This document shows positions 8,868 through 17,766 of a DNA stretch of 64,000 nt, one piece after another; within the stretch, counting starts at the first letter, position 1, and every line of letters begins with the position of its first letter. The stretch spans positions 172,259 through 236,258 of the forward strand of contig NZ_LMMM01000020.1 of the NCBI RefSeq assembly GCF_001422245.1. The letters are read 5' to 3'. The DNA is from Rhizobium sp. Leaf262. GTDB taxonomy: Bacteria; Pseudomonadota; Alphaproteobacteria; Rhizobiales; Rhizobiaceae. The translations under genes were made by a program, and so were the position numbers. The notes under the pieces were generated by a model. That model worked only from the letters and a program-made list of their open reading frames with translations. It had not been told where the DNA came from and did no database searches.

Positions 8868-10253
8868 TCAGGCGATCGTCAGCGTACCCTTGTGATCGAT
8901 CGAAAGCCCGGCGATGTCATTGCGCGCCGCGAAAACATCGACCGGATGCACCAGATAAAGCCAGGGCGGGTTGGCGTTGAGATAGGTCAGGCAGGCGGCA
9001 TAGGCACGCTCACGCGCATCCGGCTCCACTGCCGCATTGGCCGCTGCGATCAGCCGTTCGGCTTCAGGATCTTCATAACCCTGCCACCAGACGGCTCTCG
9101 CGACGCTCGATATCTTGTCGTTGAGAATGCGGTATGTGCTGTGCGGTGAGGAATCGAATATCGCTAAATCCTTCATCTCCTTGCGGCCGATCTGGCGGGC
9201 ATATTCCGGCCGGTCGGTTTCAATCTCGATCTCCACCTCGAAGCCAACAGCCTCAAGTGCCTCGGCCACGAACCGGCTGATCTCCGGTGCACGCTCCGGC
9301 ATGAAGGTGGGCGTGCGCAACTTGATCCTGCGGTCGCCATCTACCTCGGCCAGCAAGGCACGTGCGCGGTCAGGATCGTAAGCGATGGGTGAAAGCCCGG
9401 CGGTCTTCATGCCCAGATGAAAAGGGCTGACGATACTGGAGGACGGTACGGCCAGATCGCCGAATATCTCGTGGCATATGGCCGCCGTATCCACTGCGTG
9501 ATTGGCAGCAAGCCGCGCCTGCGGTGAGCGGAAGATGCCTTCGCTGCAATTGAGGTAATACATGACTGAGAGCGTGTTGACGGCCCTGCCCCACTGAAAG
9601 GCATCATCAAACTCAAGCTTGCCCTCAACACGCTCGAGATTGAGCGCGGCATCGACGGCGCCGGATTTCAGCAGAGCATAGCGTTCGTCGGCGGACGGTT
9701 CGCAAAGCGCAATGATGCGCTTCGGCTCCGTGCTAACAGAGACCCGCTCCAGTTCGGCACGGACCTTGGATTCGAAATTCAGAACGCGGAACGGCCCTGT
9801 TCCCAGAACGGGAGTACCATCAGGCGCGAAGCGGCAAATGTAAAACTCCGAAAAGATATCGAGAATATCGGCGATGGGGTGCGGATTGCGCACCACGATT
9901 GCTCCGTCCCCCTCCGTCATGATCTCGGCATCGGCAAGATAACGGGCATAGGACCATTTCATGCCGAACGTATCCACAGCCTCCAGAATGCCGTCGATGA
10001 AGTCGATGATATCGGAAGCGACACAGGGCTTGCCGTCATGGAAAACAGCGCCTTTGCGAATGACGAAGCGCCATTCTCGTCCATCGGGGCTGTGCGTCCA
10101 ATGGGAAAACAGAGCTGGCTGAACCTGACCATCATTCCACTTCAGCAATGGTTCGAACACCAGATTTTTCAGCGTCAGAACGCTGGTGTCATCAGTCACC
10201 CGCGTCGGCGGCAGGAAGTCGACTTTTTCGAGGGCTATGGTCAAAGTAGACAT
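8868..10253 (-). CDS. ABC transporter family 5 solute-binding protein without signal peptide
   Basis: About 461 residues of the SBP_bac_5 (DppA/OppA) fold, with the family motifs NLVFEPLLKWNDGQVQPALFSHW, FVIRKGAVFHDGKP and the Cys-poor lobe 2 ending in a family-like PWLYLVHPVDVFA. The ATG at 10253 lies 8 bp after the permease stop. The N-terminus MSTLTIALEKVDFLPP enters the mature fold at once and has no signal peptide or lipobox, unlike the canonical binding protein of the same operon (12186-13751). An upstream start at 10298 adds only antisense-type sequence. Either it acts in the cytosol or a signal was lost. Confidence 0.82.
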   Translation of the reverse strand: MSTLTIALEKVDFLPPTRVTDDTSVLTLKNLVFEPLLKWNDGQVQPALFSHWTHSPDGREWRFVIRKGAVFHDGKPCVASDIIDFIDGILEAVDTFGMKWSYARYLADAEIMTEGDGAIVVRNPHPIADILDIFSEFYICRFAPDGTPVLGTGPFRVLNFESKVRAELERVSVSTEPKRIIALCEPSADERYALLKSGAVDAALNLERVEGKLEFDDAFQWGRAVNTLSVMYYLNCSEGIFRSPQARLAANHAVDTAAICHEIFGDLAVPSSSIVSPFHLGMKTAGLSPIAYDPDRARALLAEVDGDRRIKLRTPTFMPERAPEISRFVAEALEAVGFEVEIEIETDRPEYARQIGRKEMKDLAIFDSSPHSTYRILNDKISSVARAVWWQGYEDPEAERLIAAANAAVEPDARERAYAACLTYLNANPPWLYLVHPVDVFAARNDIAGLSIDHKGTLTIA

Positions 10254-10261
10254 GGCTGGCC

Positions 10262-11101
10262 TCAGTCGAGTTCGTTGCGGCGGCGCGGATTGAACCAATC
10301 GGCAAGGGAATCGCCGATCAGATTAAAGGAGAGCACCGCAAGCAGGATCGCCATGCCGGGGGCGAGCGCCACCCAAGCGGCACTGCGCACGAATTGCAGG
10401 TTGGCGGACACATCAGCACCCCACTCCGCCATGGGCGGCTGCGCACCAAGCCCTAGGAAGCCGAGGCTTGCTGTTTGCAGGATGGCACTGCCCAGCGCCA
10501 GCGTGGATTGCACCAGCAGCGGCCCGAGCCCGTTGACGAAAACATAGCGGAAGAGAATGCGCGGTGTCGGTAGTCCAAGTGAAATCGCTGCCTCGACATA
10601 GGGCTTGACGGAAATGCTGAGCGCCTGGCTGCGGGCGACACGGGCAAATTGCGGGGCAAGCGTTATGGCAACGGCCAGCATCGCATTTTCAAGGCTCGGG
10701 CCGAAGGCAGCGGCCAGCGCAATGGCCAGCACGAGCGCTGGAAACGCCAGAATGGCATCCACGATGCGCATGACGATACTATCGAACCAGCCACCGAGAA
10801 AACCCGCCAGCATGCCGATAGTAACGCCGACGACAAAGGCGATGGCCACGACACCCACGCCAATCGCCAGCGTAGCGCGACCGCCATACATGATGCGGGT
10901 AAAGATATCGCGCCCGAAGGCATCCGTGCCAAGCCAATGCTCGAAACTCGGTGCGGCCAGCTTGTGCAGCACATCCAGCTTGGTTGGCGAATAGGGCGAA
11001 ATCATCGGCCCGAAGACGATGACGCAGACGAGCAGCAGCAGGATGATGCTGCCCGCCAGAGCCAGCGTATTTTTGCGCAGGAAGTTGAAAAACTCTGACA
11101 T
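10262..11101 (-). CDS. Peptide-type ABC transporter permease (DppC-like)
   Basis: A 279-residue inner-membrane permease. An N-terminal membrane helix (ALAGSIILLLLVCVIVFGPMI) is followed by the OppC-type N-terminal region (HWLGTDAFGRDIFTRIMYGGR) and the binding-protein-dependent transport domain, with the EAA-like coupling loop EAAISLGLPTPRILFRYVFVNGL. The ATG at 11101 (MSEFFNFLRKN) lies 5 bp after the DppB-like stop. The family pairs with a DppB subunit and two ATPase domains, here probably supplied by the divergent fused ATPase at 15029. Confidence 0.92.
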   Translation of the reverse strand: MSEFFNFLRKNTLALAGSIILLLLVCVIVFGPMISPYSPTKLDVLHKLAAPSFEHWLGTDAFGRDIFTRIMYGGRATLAIGVGVVAIAFVVGVTIGMLAGFLGGWFDSIVMRIVDAILAFPALVLAIALAAAFGPSLENAMLAVAITLAPQFARVARSQALSISVKPYVEAAISLGLPTPRILFRYVFVNGLGPLLVQSTLALGSAILQTASLGFLGLGAQPPMAEWGADVSANLQFVRSAAWVALAPGMAILLAVLSFNLIGDSLADWFNPRRRNELD

Positions 11102-11106
11102 CCGGC

Positions 11107-12117
11107 TCACTTCATCTTTTTGCGGACGCGCGGGTCCAGAACGCCGTAGAGAACATCCACCACGATGGAGGTGAAGACGAACAGCAGCGCAAACACCAGC
11201 GTCGTGCCCTGAATGACGGGATAATCGCGGTTCTTGATCGCCTCGAACATATATCGTCCGATACCCGGCCATGCGAAAATCGTTTCGGTCAGGATCGCGC
11301 CACCCAGCATTTCCGCAAATTTCAGACCGACGACAGTGATGGCTGGCAACAAAGAATTGCGCAATCCATGGCCCAGAATGACATCGGCACGGCGCAAGCC
11401 CTTGGCTTTGGCCGTGCGAATGAAATCCTCGCCCATCACTTCCAGCATAGTGTTGCGCACGAAGCGCCCAAGCGTCGCTCCGAGAAAGGCAGCCAGCACG
11501 GCGGTGGGCAGGATGAGGTGTTGCAGAGCGCTCCAAGCAGCAGCCCAATTGCCGGTGATAATGCCATCCAAAATGGCAAATCCCGTCACCGGTTCAGCAA
11601 TGATGAAGGAACTCATGCGGCCCGAGACCGGCAGCCAGCCGAGATAGGTAGCGAACACCAATTGCAGGATCAGCGCCAGAAGAAAGGCGGGCATAGACAC
11701 ACCCACCAGCGAGACAACGCGGGTGATGTGGTCGAATGTCGAGTTCGGACGCGTGGCGGATAAAACGCCGATAGGAATGCCGATGATGATGGCAACGATG
11801 ACGGCCAGAACCGAAAGCTCTATCGTGGCAGGCAGGCGTGTGAGAATTTCATGCGCCACCGGTTGTCCAGTTTTCAAGGATACGCCGAAATCGCCCTGCA
11901 ACAGCCCCGTTACATAGTTGAAAAACTGAACGGGAAACGCCTGATCCAGATCCAGCTGCGCTCGCAGCGCATCAATCTGCTCCTGCGTCGCACCGGGGCC
12001 GAGCAAAGTCACTGCCGGATCGCCGGGAATGAACCGCACCAGCGAAAACACGATGACCAGCACGATACACATGACAGGTATCAAGGCGATCAACCGGCGT
12101 AGAATAAAACTGGCCAT
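11107..12117 (-). CDS. Peptide-type ABC transporter permease (DppB-like)
   Basis: A 336-residue permease with the hallmark DppB N-terminus: a first helix (LIALIPVMCIVLVIVFSLVRF) directly followed by IPGDPA and a periplasmic segment (LLGPGATQEQIDALRAQL). Five further membrane segments and the coupling loop around RTAKAKGLRRADVILGHGLRN follow. The start at 12117 is set by homology; the frame upstream is not conserved. It sits between the signal-bearing binding protein and the DppC-like subunit. Confidence 0.93.
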   Translation of the reverse strand: MASFILRRLIALIPVMCIVLVIVFSLVRFIPGDPAVTLLGPGATQEQIDALRAQLDLDQAFPVQFFNYVTGLLQGDFGVSLKTGQPVAHEILTRLPATIELSVLAVIVAIIIGIPIGVLSATRPNSTFDHITRVVSLVGVSMPAFLLALILQLVFATYLGWLPVSGRMSSFIIAEPVTGFAILDGIITGNWAAAWSALQHLILPTAVLAAFLGATLGRFVRNTMLEVMGEDFIRTAKAKGLRRADVILGHGLRNSLLPAITVVGLKFAEMLGGAILTETIFAWPGIGRYMFEAIKNRDYPVIQGTTLVFALLFVFTSIVVDVLYGVLDPRVRKKMK

Positions 12118-12185
12118 TCCCTGCCTACTCACATCATCGAAAAATGATCTGCACCGATTTCCCGCTGCAGATCGGCCTGGCGGCC

Positions 12186-13751
12186 TTACTTCTTGGAAAC
12201 GCCCCAATATTCATTGAGTGGCGGCGCGCTGTTGACGACGAGACCTTCGACATTGGCGCGCTGGAAGACGATCAGCTTGGGGCTGAAGAGATAGACGCCG
12301 GGAACGCGCTTGACGATTTCTTCCTGCACCTGATGATACAGCGCCGTGCGGGCCAGCACATCCACGGTCTGTTGGGCTTTCAGGATCAGATCGTCCAGCG
12401 CCTTGTCTTCCGGCATACGGAACGTCATGGCCGAGTTGGCAAGCGACGACAGATAGCCGATGGTGATATGCGCATCCGGATCGTTGTACCAGGGCTGGCG
12501 ACCGTCAAGTGCTGCATCGAACTGGCCAGCGGTCTGAAGCGCACGGTAGGCCGGAAACTCGGTCTGCTCGATGGTGGCGGTGATGCCGATATCGGCCAGA
12601 TTGGCCTGCACGTAAGTGGCAACGGCTGCCCAGAGCGGACCCTGGAAGCTGTAGAGCTTCAACTGGATCGTGGAGGGATCGACTTTGGCTTCCGCAAGCA
12701 GCTTCTTCGATGTTTCAGGATCGTAGTTCGGCGCGAGATCCTTGATCTTCGGATCGAACGCCCAGCTGTTGGTGGTCAACGGACCATAGACGCGTTCGGC
12801 AGTTCCGCCGAAGACACCTTCAAGCAGGCCATCATAATCAATGGCGTGGGCCACGGCCTGACGCACGCGGATATCCGCAAACGGGCCGTCTTTCTTGCTG
12901 TTGTTGAATTCCAGCTGGCGAATGATCTGGCTGGGCGCCTCGAGTATCTTCACATCGGCATTGGACTTGAGTGACGCGATGTCTTCAGCTGCAATGGCGG
13001 AAAGCTGGCCCTGCTGCTGCACGATATCGACGCCACCGCTTTCAAGCTCGAGACGACGGGTCGAAGCTTCCGGGATGACGCGGTAGATGATGCGTGAAAG
13101 CTTTGGCGCGCCACGGAAATAATCGGGGTTGGCTTCCAGAACCACATTGGTATCGGCCTGCGCGCTCTTAAAAGCGAATGGGCCGGTGCCGACCGGGTTG
13201 GCAGCAAATTTGTCACCGAACTTCTCGACGGCAGCAGGGCTGACGATGGCCGACTGTGGCTGCGCCAGAATGGAGAGGAAGGCCGGATATGGTTCGGTGA
13301 GGCTGATCTTGACTTCCGTGGGCGAGACGACCGCGATGTCCTTGATCAGACCGAAGGTCGCCTTGACGTAGGAATTGGTGGCCTTGGTGCGCTCCAGCGA
13401 GAATTTCACCGCAGCCGCATCGAAGGGCGTACCGTCCTGAAACTTGACGCCTTCGCGGATCTTGAAGTCGAACTCCTTGCCATCGGCAGACACGGTCCAG
13501 CTGGACGCCAATCGGCCTTCCAGCTCCTTGAAGTCTGGCGCGGTCCAGGCAACCAGCGTATCGAAAACATTGAGAATGATCTCGCTGCCAATAGGCTCGG
13601 CCTTGTTGGTGCCGGGCTCCAGGCTGACGGGATCGGATGGAACGGCGATGACAAGTGTTTTCAACTGGTCATCACTCTGCGCGTTGGCCGCGCCTGCAAA
13701 CAGCGGAACAGCCAAAAAGGCTGCGGCGGCTAGTCCTTTAAAGAGTTTCAT
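12186..13751 (-). CDS. Peptide-type ABC transporter periplasmic binding protein (DppA-like)
   Basis: A 521-residue family 5 solute-binding protein. The N-terminus is a clean Sec signal peptide (MKLFKGLAAAAFLAVPLFAG, then AANAQS cleavage). Mature motifs include DPVSLEPG, GRLASSWTVSADGKEFDFKIREG and the conserved VRQAVAHAIDYDGLLEGVFGG. First gene of the minus-strand importer operon. Its predicted promoter (13851-13878) overlaps a copy of the 17-bp operator motif. The ligand is inferred from context to be an amino-acid-derived ring or peptide-like compound, not shown by sequence. Confidence 0.93.
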   Translation of the reverse strand: MKLFKGLAAAAFLAVPLFAGAANAQSDDQLKTLVIAVPSDPVSLEPGTNKAEPIGSEIILNVFDTLVAWTAPDFKELEGRLASSWTVSADGKEFDFKIREGVKFQDGTPFDAAAVKFSLERTKATNSYVKATFGLIKDIAVVSPTEVKISLTEPYPAFLSILAQPQSAIVSPAAVEKFGDKFAANPVGTGPFAFKSAQADTNVVLEANPDYFRGAPKLSRIIYRVIPEASTRRLELESGGVDIVQQQGQLSAIAAEDIASLKSNADVKILEAPSQIIRQLEFNNSKKDGPFADIRVRQAVAHAIDYDGLLEGVFGGTAERVYGPLTTNSWAFDPKIKDLAPNYDPETSKKLLAEAKVDPSTIQLKLYSFQGPLWAAVATYVQANLADIGITATIEQTEFPAYRALQTAGQFDAALDGRQPWYNDPDAHITIGYLSSLANSAMTFRMPEDKALDDLILKAQQTVDVLARTALYHQVQEEIVKRVPGVYLFSPKLIVFQRANVEGLVVNSAPPLNEYWGVSKK

Positions 13752-13838
13752 GGGCACGACCCTTTCGCGGTCTGATCGAGGCATTGGGCAGCCTCTGCTC
13801 GGCTTCATGCTATCAGTATAATCGCGGCTCGCGCCTGT

Positions 13839-13878
13839 GATATTCCACGAAATATATCATCGCTTTTTAGACTGTAAA
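13839..13878 (-). promoter_or_regulatory. Promoter and GntR-type operator of the importer operon
   Basis: Read on the minus strand, TTTACA (complement of 13873-13878) and TATATT (complement of 13851-13856) are separated by 16 bases, a good sigma-70 spacing. The operator copy GATATTCCACGAAATAT at 13839-13855 covers the -10 box. The same motif occurs at 14937, 14949 and 17703. Confidence 0.6.
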
Positions 13879-13992
13879 GGTGATCTGCAAGCAATTTGAA
13901 CAAATAGCTAATATTGCTTATTCATTGTGCAAAAGAGGGAATATTATATTGCCTGCAGAGGAATTTGAGCAAAATCTGAGCGTCAGATATGC

Positions 13993-14850
13993 TCAGGCAG
14001 GATCGGCACCGGTGACGACAGGACGTGTTGGATCACAGACCCATGCGGACCAAGACCCGGGATACATGGCCGCATCAATGCCAATTGAGGCAAGCGCCAG
14101 AACCGTATGCGCCGCCGACATTCCCGCCCCGCAATAGACCCCAACAGGCTTCCTGCCATCGGCACCCAGCACCCGATACATTTCGCGCAGGGTATCGCCA
14201 TCGGTAAAATTTCCGTAGTCGGTGACATTGTCAGGCGCTGGAGCGCTCAAGGCATGGGGAATATGCCCACGGGGCGGCTGGCCGGGGGCGGCTTTCCCAC
14301 CGATATAGTTGGGCCTGATACGCGCATCGAGAAGAACGCCATCGGTCGCCAGCTTCAGCGCATCGTCAGCCCCAAGCTCGGCCATATGTCCCGGCGACAG
14401 AACGATATCGCTCGGCACCGGCTTCGTGATCTCCTCCGTCACCGGCATATCCGCAGCGATCCATGCAGGAAAACCACCATCCAGCACCCGCACATCGGGC
14501 AGGCCTGCCCAACGCAAAACCCACCACGCACGCGCCGCCGTCATGCTGCGGTCAGCATCATAGATGACAACAGTAGTGTCAGGCCACAAACCCCAGCTGC
14601 GTGCCTTGGCCTGAAGCTCTGCAATATCTGGCAGGGGTCTCTGCCCGCCTTCGACGCTCGCAGGGGACTGAAAATCAGTATAGGCTTGCGTATCTATCGC
14701 GCCTTTGATCCGCCGCCCGTTGAACGAGTTCTGGCCCGTATAAGGATTGATGGAATGCACGGCGATGACCGTGACATCCGCTCCGGCGGACAACATGTCT
14801 TGCAACTGAGCTGGCGTCAAAAGAACCGAGATGCGCGTCGTGTCAGTCAT
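13993..14850 (-). CDS. Rhodanese / 3-mercaptopyruvate sulfurtransferase-like protein
   Basis: A 285-residue two-domain rhodanese. The N-terminal inactive domain contains VIYDADRSMTAARAWWVLRW and DVRVLDGGFPAWIAA. The C-terminal domain contains LLDARIRPNYIGG, RGHIPHA and the catalytic loop YCGAGMSAAH, with an active-site Cys in the six-residue CGAGMS loop. The enzyme should move sulfane sulfur from thiosulfate or mercaptopyruvate to an acceptor. The ATG at 14850 has GGAG six bases upstream. It shares its upstream region, with two operator copies, with the divergent ATPase gene, and it fits with the C-S lyase at 21495 in handling a sulfur-containing substrate. Confidence 0.9.
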   Translation of the reverse strand: MTDTTRISVLLTPAQLQDMLSAGADVTVIAVHSINPYTGQNSFNGRRIKGAIDTQAYTDFQSPASVEGGQRPLPDIAELQAKARSWGLWPDTTVVIYDADRSMTAARAWWVLRWAGLPDVRVLDGGFPAWIAADMPVTEEITKPVPSDIVLSPGHMAELGADDALKLATDGVLLDARIRPNYIGGKAAPGQPPRGHIPHALSAPAPDNVTDYGNFTDGDTLREMYRVLGADGRKPVGVYCGAGMSAAHTVLALASIGIDAAMYPGSWSAWVCDPTRPVVTGADPA

Positions 14851-14936
14851 GGTGATCTCCGGATATACGGGCTGAAAGAGGTGTTCCTCTCTTACCATGG
14901 TAAAATCATCCATCTGGGAAATGATGACAAGCAATA

Positions 14937-14965
14937 AATATCTCACGTAATATTCTACGAGATAT
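14937..14965. promoter_or_regulatory. Tandem pair of 17-bp operator motifs
   Basis: AATATCTCACGTAATAT (14937-14953) and AATATTCTACGAGATAT (14949-14965) match the consensus RATATNYYACGWRATAT and overlap by five bases. Together they also form a larger dyad, AAATATCTC...GAGATATTT. They lie between the divergent rhodanese and fused-ATPase genes, so one repressor complex could control both. Confidence 0.6.
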
Positions 14966-14970
14966 TTTTA

Positions 14971-14999
14971 TTGACATTCACCTGTCCGCAGGCTGCAAT
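14971..14999 (+). promoter_or_regulatory. Promoter of the fused ATPase gene
   Basis: TTGACA at 14971-14976 and TGCAAT at 14994-14999 are 17 bases apart. The box starts five bases after the second operator copy and 58 bases before the TTG start of the ATPase gene. Confidence 0.5.
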
Positions 15000-15028
15000 G
15001 TGGTTCTCAAGAGCCGGAGTATCGAAAT

Positions 15029-16831
15029 TTGACAGTTCTTTCGGTCGAAAATCTGACAACCGCATTTCGCCGCAATGGCATCTGGAACTCCGTGGTCAAC
15101 GATGTGAGTTTCAGCATCGATGCCGGAGAAACGGTGGCGATCGTCGGCGAATCCGGTTCCGGCAAAAGCGTCACTGCCATGTCGATCATGCGGCTGCTGC
15201 CGGAACGCACATCGCGTGTGACCGGCACCGTCAGGCTTGGCGAAACCGACCTGCTGTCGCTGCCCGAGCGGCAGATGCAGGACATTCGCGGCAATGACAT
15301 CGCCATGATTTTCCAAGAACCAATGACGTCACTCAACCCGGTCCTCTCCATAGGCCGCCAGATTGCCGAATCGATCATCCGGCATCGCGGCATTTCCAAA
15401 ACAGAGGCGCGGGCGGAGACGGTGAGGCTCCTCGAGCGGGTGCGCATACCTGCGGCGTCCAGCCGTTTCGACGAATATCCGCACCAGCTTTCCGGCGGCA
15501 TGCTTCAGCGCATCATGATTGCAATGGCGCTCGCCTGCCGTCCGAAGCTCTTGATCGCCGACGAGCCGACAACGGCGCTCGACGTCACCGTACAGGCCGA
15601 AATCCTGCAACTGATCAAATCCTTGCAGGATGAGGAGAACATGGCCGTGCTCTTCATCACCCATGACATGGGTGTTGTGGCCGAGATTGCGGACCGGACC
15701 GTGGTCATGTTCCGCTCCCGAGCACTCGAAACCGGCAGGACCGAACAGATTTTCGCCCAACCCGCCAATGTCTATACCAAGGCGCTTCTCTCTGCCGTGC
15801 CAAAACTGGGTTCGATGGCAGGCCACGACTATCCGGCCACATTTCCGCTGACCGATACGGATACCGGCGTTTCCTCAGCTGAGCGCGAGATCGCGGGAAC
15901 GATACCGGCAAACAAGCCTCCGATTCTGGAAGTGCGCAATCTTATCACACGGTTCGATATCAAATCCGGTGTCTTCGGGCGTGTCAGCGGGCGCGTTCAT
16001 GCTGTCGAGAATATCTCGTTTGATCTGCATGAGGGTGAAACACTGGCGCTCGTCGGCGAATCCGGCTGCGGCAAGTCAACCACGGGGCGCTCTGTGCTGC
16101 GTCTGATCGAACCGGTCAGCGGCTCCATCCGCATCAATGGACAGGATGTTCGGTCTCTCACGCCCGCCGCGCTTTCGAAGCAACGCCAGCATATGCAGAT
16201 GATCTTTCAGGATCCCTTCTCCAGTCTCAACCCGCGCATGCGCGTGGGGGAAGCCATCATGGAGCCGCTGGTTTCGCATGGTTTGGCAACGACCAAAGAC
16301 GCTCGCGATAGAGCCACGGACCTGCTGGTCCGCGTGGGCTTGCAGGCCGATATGGCAAAGCGTTTCCCGCACGAATTTTCGGGCGGCCAGCGCCAGCGCA
16401 TCAGCATCGCGCGCGCACTGACGCTTAATCCCGGCCTCATCGTGGCCGATGAAGCCGTCTCCGCGCTCGATGTCTCGATCAAAGCACAGGTCGTCAACCT
16501 GATGATGGAACTGCAGGAGCAGTTGAAAATCGCCTACCTCTTTATCAGCCACGATATGGCGGTGGTAGAGCGCGTCAGCCATCGGGTCGCAGTCATGTAT
16601 CTGGGCGAGATCGTCGAGATCGGCACCCGTGCGCAGATCTTCGGCAATCCGCAGCACGCCTACACAAAAAGACTGCTCAGCGCCGTTCCGATTGCCGATC
16701 CAGCACGACGCCATTTACGGAAAGTGGCAGAGGGCGGGGAGATCGGCAGCGCTGTGCGTCCGGTAGATTACGTGCCGGTGGCGGCGCGCTATGCAGAGCC
16801 AGCGCCCGGCCATCTGGTCAAGGTTGCCTGA
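15029..16831 (+). CDS. Fused double ATPase of a peptide-type ABC importer (DppD-DppF)
   Basis: A 600-residue protein holding two complete ATP-binding cassettes in tandem. Cassette 1 has Walker A GESGSGKS, signature LSGGMLQR and Walker B LLIADEPTTALD. Cassette 2 has GESGCGKS, FSGGQRQR and LIVADEAVSALD. Both look competent for ATP hydrolysis. The start is a TTG at 15029 with GGAG nine bases upstream, and homology begins at once (VLSVENLTTAF). No ATPase gene exists in the importer operon at 8868-13751, so this divergent gene most probably energises those permeases from the inner face of the membrane. Confidence 0.93.
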   Translation: MTVLSVENLTTAFRRNGIWNSVVNDVSFSIDAGETVAIVGESGSGKSVTAMSIMRLLPERTSRVTGTVRLGETDLLSLPERQMQDIRGNDIAMIFQEPMTSLNPVLSIGRQIAESIIRHRGISKTEARAETVRLLERVRIPAASSRFDEYPHQLSGGMLQRIMIAMALACRPKLLIADEPTTALDVTVQAEILQLIKSLQDEENMAVLFITHDMGVVAEIADRTVVMFRSRALETGRTEQIFAQPANVYTKALLSAVPKLGSMAGHDYPATFPLTDTDTGVSSAEREIAGTIPANKPPILEVRNLITRFDIKSGVFGRVSGRVHAVENISFDLHEGETLALVGESGCGKSTTGRSVLRLIEPVSGSIRINGQDVRSLTPAALSKQRQHMQMIFQDPFSSLNPRMRVGEAIMEPLVSHGLATTKDARDRATDLLVRVGLQADMAKRFPHEFSGGQRQRISIARALTLNPGLIVADEAVSALDVSIKAQVVNLMMELQEQLKIAYLFISHDMAVVERVSHRVAVMYLGEIVEIGTRAQIFGNPQHAYTKRLLSAVPIADPARRHLRKVAEGGEIGSAVRPVDYVPVAARYAEPAPGHLVKVA

Positions 16832-16872
16832 GAGGTCAGCGCATGCTCCAGGATTTGAGTAAGAGCGGAGAC

Positions 16873-17565
16873 TTAGAGCGTCAATCCGCCCTGCCCGGTC
16901 GCGATCAATGCACCGAGAATGCCGCTGCGGGTATTCTCGTTGTGCTCCACGATAACCTCTCGCGCCAGATCGGAATCCCGTTTGCGCAAGGCCGCCACGA
17001 TCCGGTGGTGATCGACATTGGTTTCCGGATTGATGTCACGAACGCGCGCGCCCATGTAGAAAAGCCGCGCACATTCCTCAAGATGGCTCATCACCAGCGC
17101 ATAGAGGCGAGGATTGCGCGAACCGCGGGCAATGGCGGAATGGAACTCCTGATTGGAATCCACGAAGGTTTTCGTGCTGATCTCCTCGCCGATCACGTAG
17201 CTGACATCGGCCAGCTGATCGAGCGCATCGAGGTCTTCATTGGAAAGGTTCTTGGCCGCAAGCGCCGCCGCCGTCCCTTCCAGCATGCCACGAATGGCGA
17301 AAAGGTCGTTCATGTCTTTAACGGTCACGGGTGTGACGCGGTAACCCCGGCGCGGATAGGCTTCCATGAAACCCTCGACGCAAAGCCGTGCCAGCGCTTC
17401 GCGCACCGGCGTCTTGCTGACAGAAAGCTGCTCGGCAAGCTCCGGTTCGGACACATCCATGCCCGGCGCCAGTTCTCCGGTGATGATGCGCTCCCGCAAA
17501 ATGGCGTAAGCCTTCTCGGTCAGAGACTTGCTGCGCTTCTCCCCCGACACATCCGCTTTGTTCAA
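16873..17565 (-). CDS. GntR-family (FadR/FCD) transcriptional regulator of the catabolic locus
   Basis: About 230 residues. The N-terminal winged HTH (LTEKAYAILRERIITGEL, LAEQLSVSKTPVREALARL) is followed by an all-helical FCD effector domain with a probable metal-binding pattern (NQEFHSAIARG, SHLEECARLF, DHHRIVAALRKRD). The frame can start at TTG 17571, but only one base separates it from GGAG, whereas TTG at 17565 has seven, so 17565 is preferred. It is divergent from the racemase operon and a 17-bp operator lies between them. It is the best candidate for the repressor that binds all four motif copies. Confidence 0.88.
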   Translation of the reverse strand: MNKADVSGEKRSKSLTEKAYAILRERIITGELAPGMDVSEPELAEQLSVSKTPVREALARLCVEGFMEAYPRRGYRVTPVTVKDMNDLFAIRGMLEGTAAALAAKNLSNEDLDALDQLADVSYVIGEEISTKTFVDSNQEFHSAIARGSRNPRLYALVMSHLEECARLFYMGARVRDINPETNVDHHRIVAALRKRDSDLAREVIVEHNENTRSGILGALIATGQGGLTL

Positions 17566-17682
17566 AGCCAATCTCCAGTTTTCCGTCTACGCCACACGTT
17601 CATGCCAGCAGCGTCAACATAGGTCAGTCATCCGGGCATTGCTATGCACCGATTGCGGCATGGGCAGATCACCAACAGAACT

Positions 17683-17719
17683 TTGACAACCGACGACGCG
17701 CTGATATACTACGTAATAT
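17683..17719 (+). promoter_or_regulatory. Promoter and operator of the racemase-hydantoinase operon
   Basis: TTGACA (17683-17688) and TATACT (17705-17710) are 16 bases apart. The operator copy GATATACTACGTAATAT (17703-17719) covers the -10 box and the expected transcription start, so binding there should block initiation. This placement also rules out the ATG at 17644 as the racemase start. Confidence 0.6.
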
Positions 17720-17766
17720 ATTTAACAGATACAATCCTCGCATCCGTCCACGCCGCAGGTATCGTC

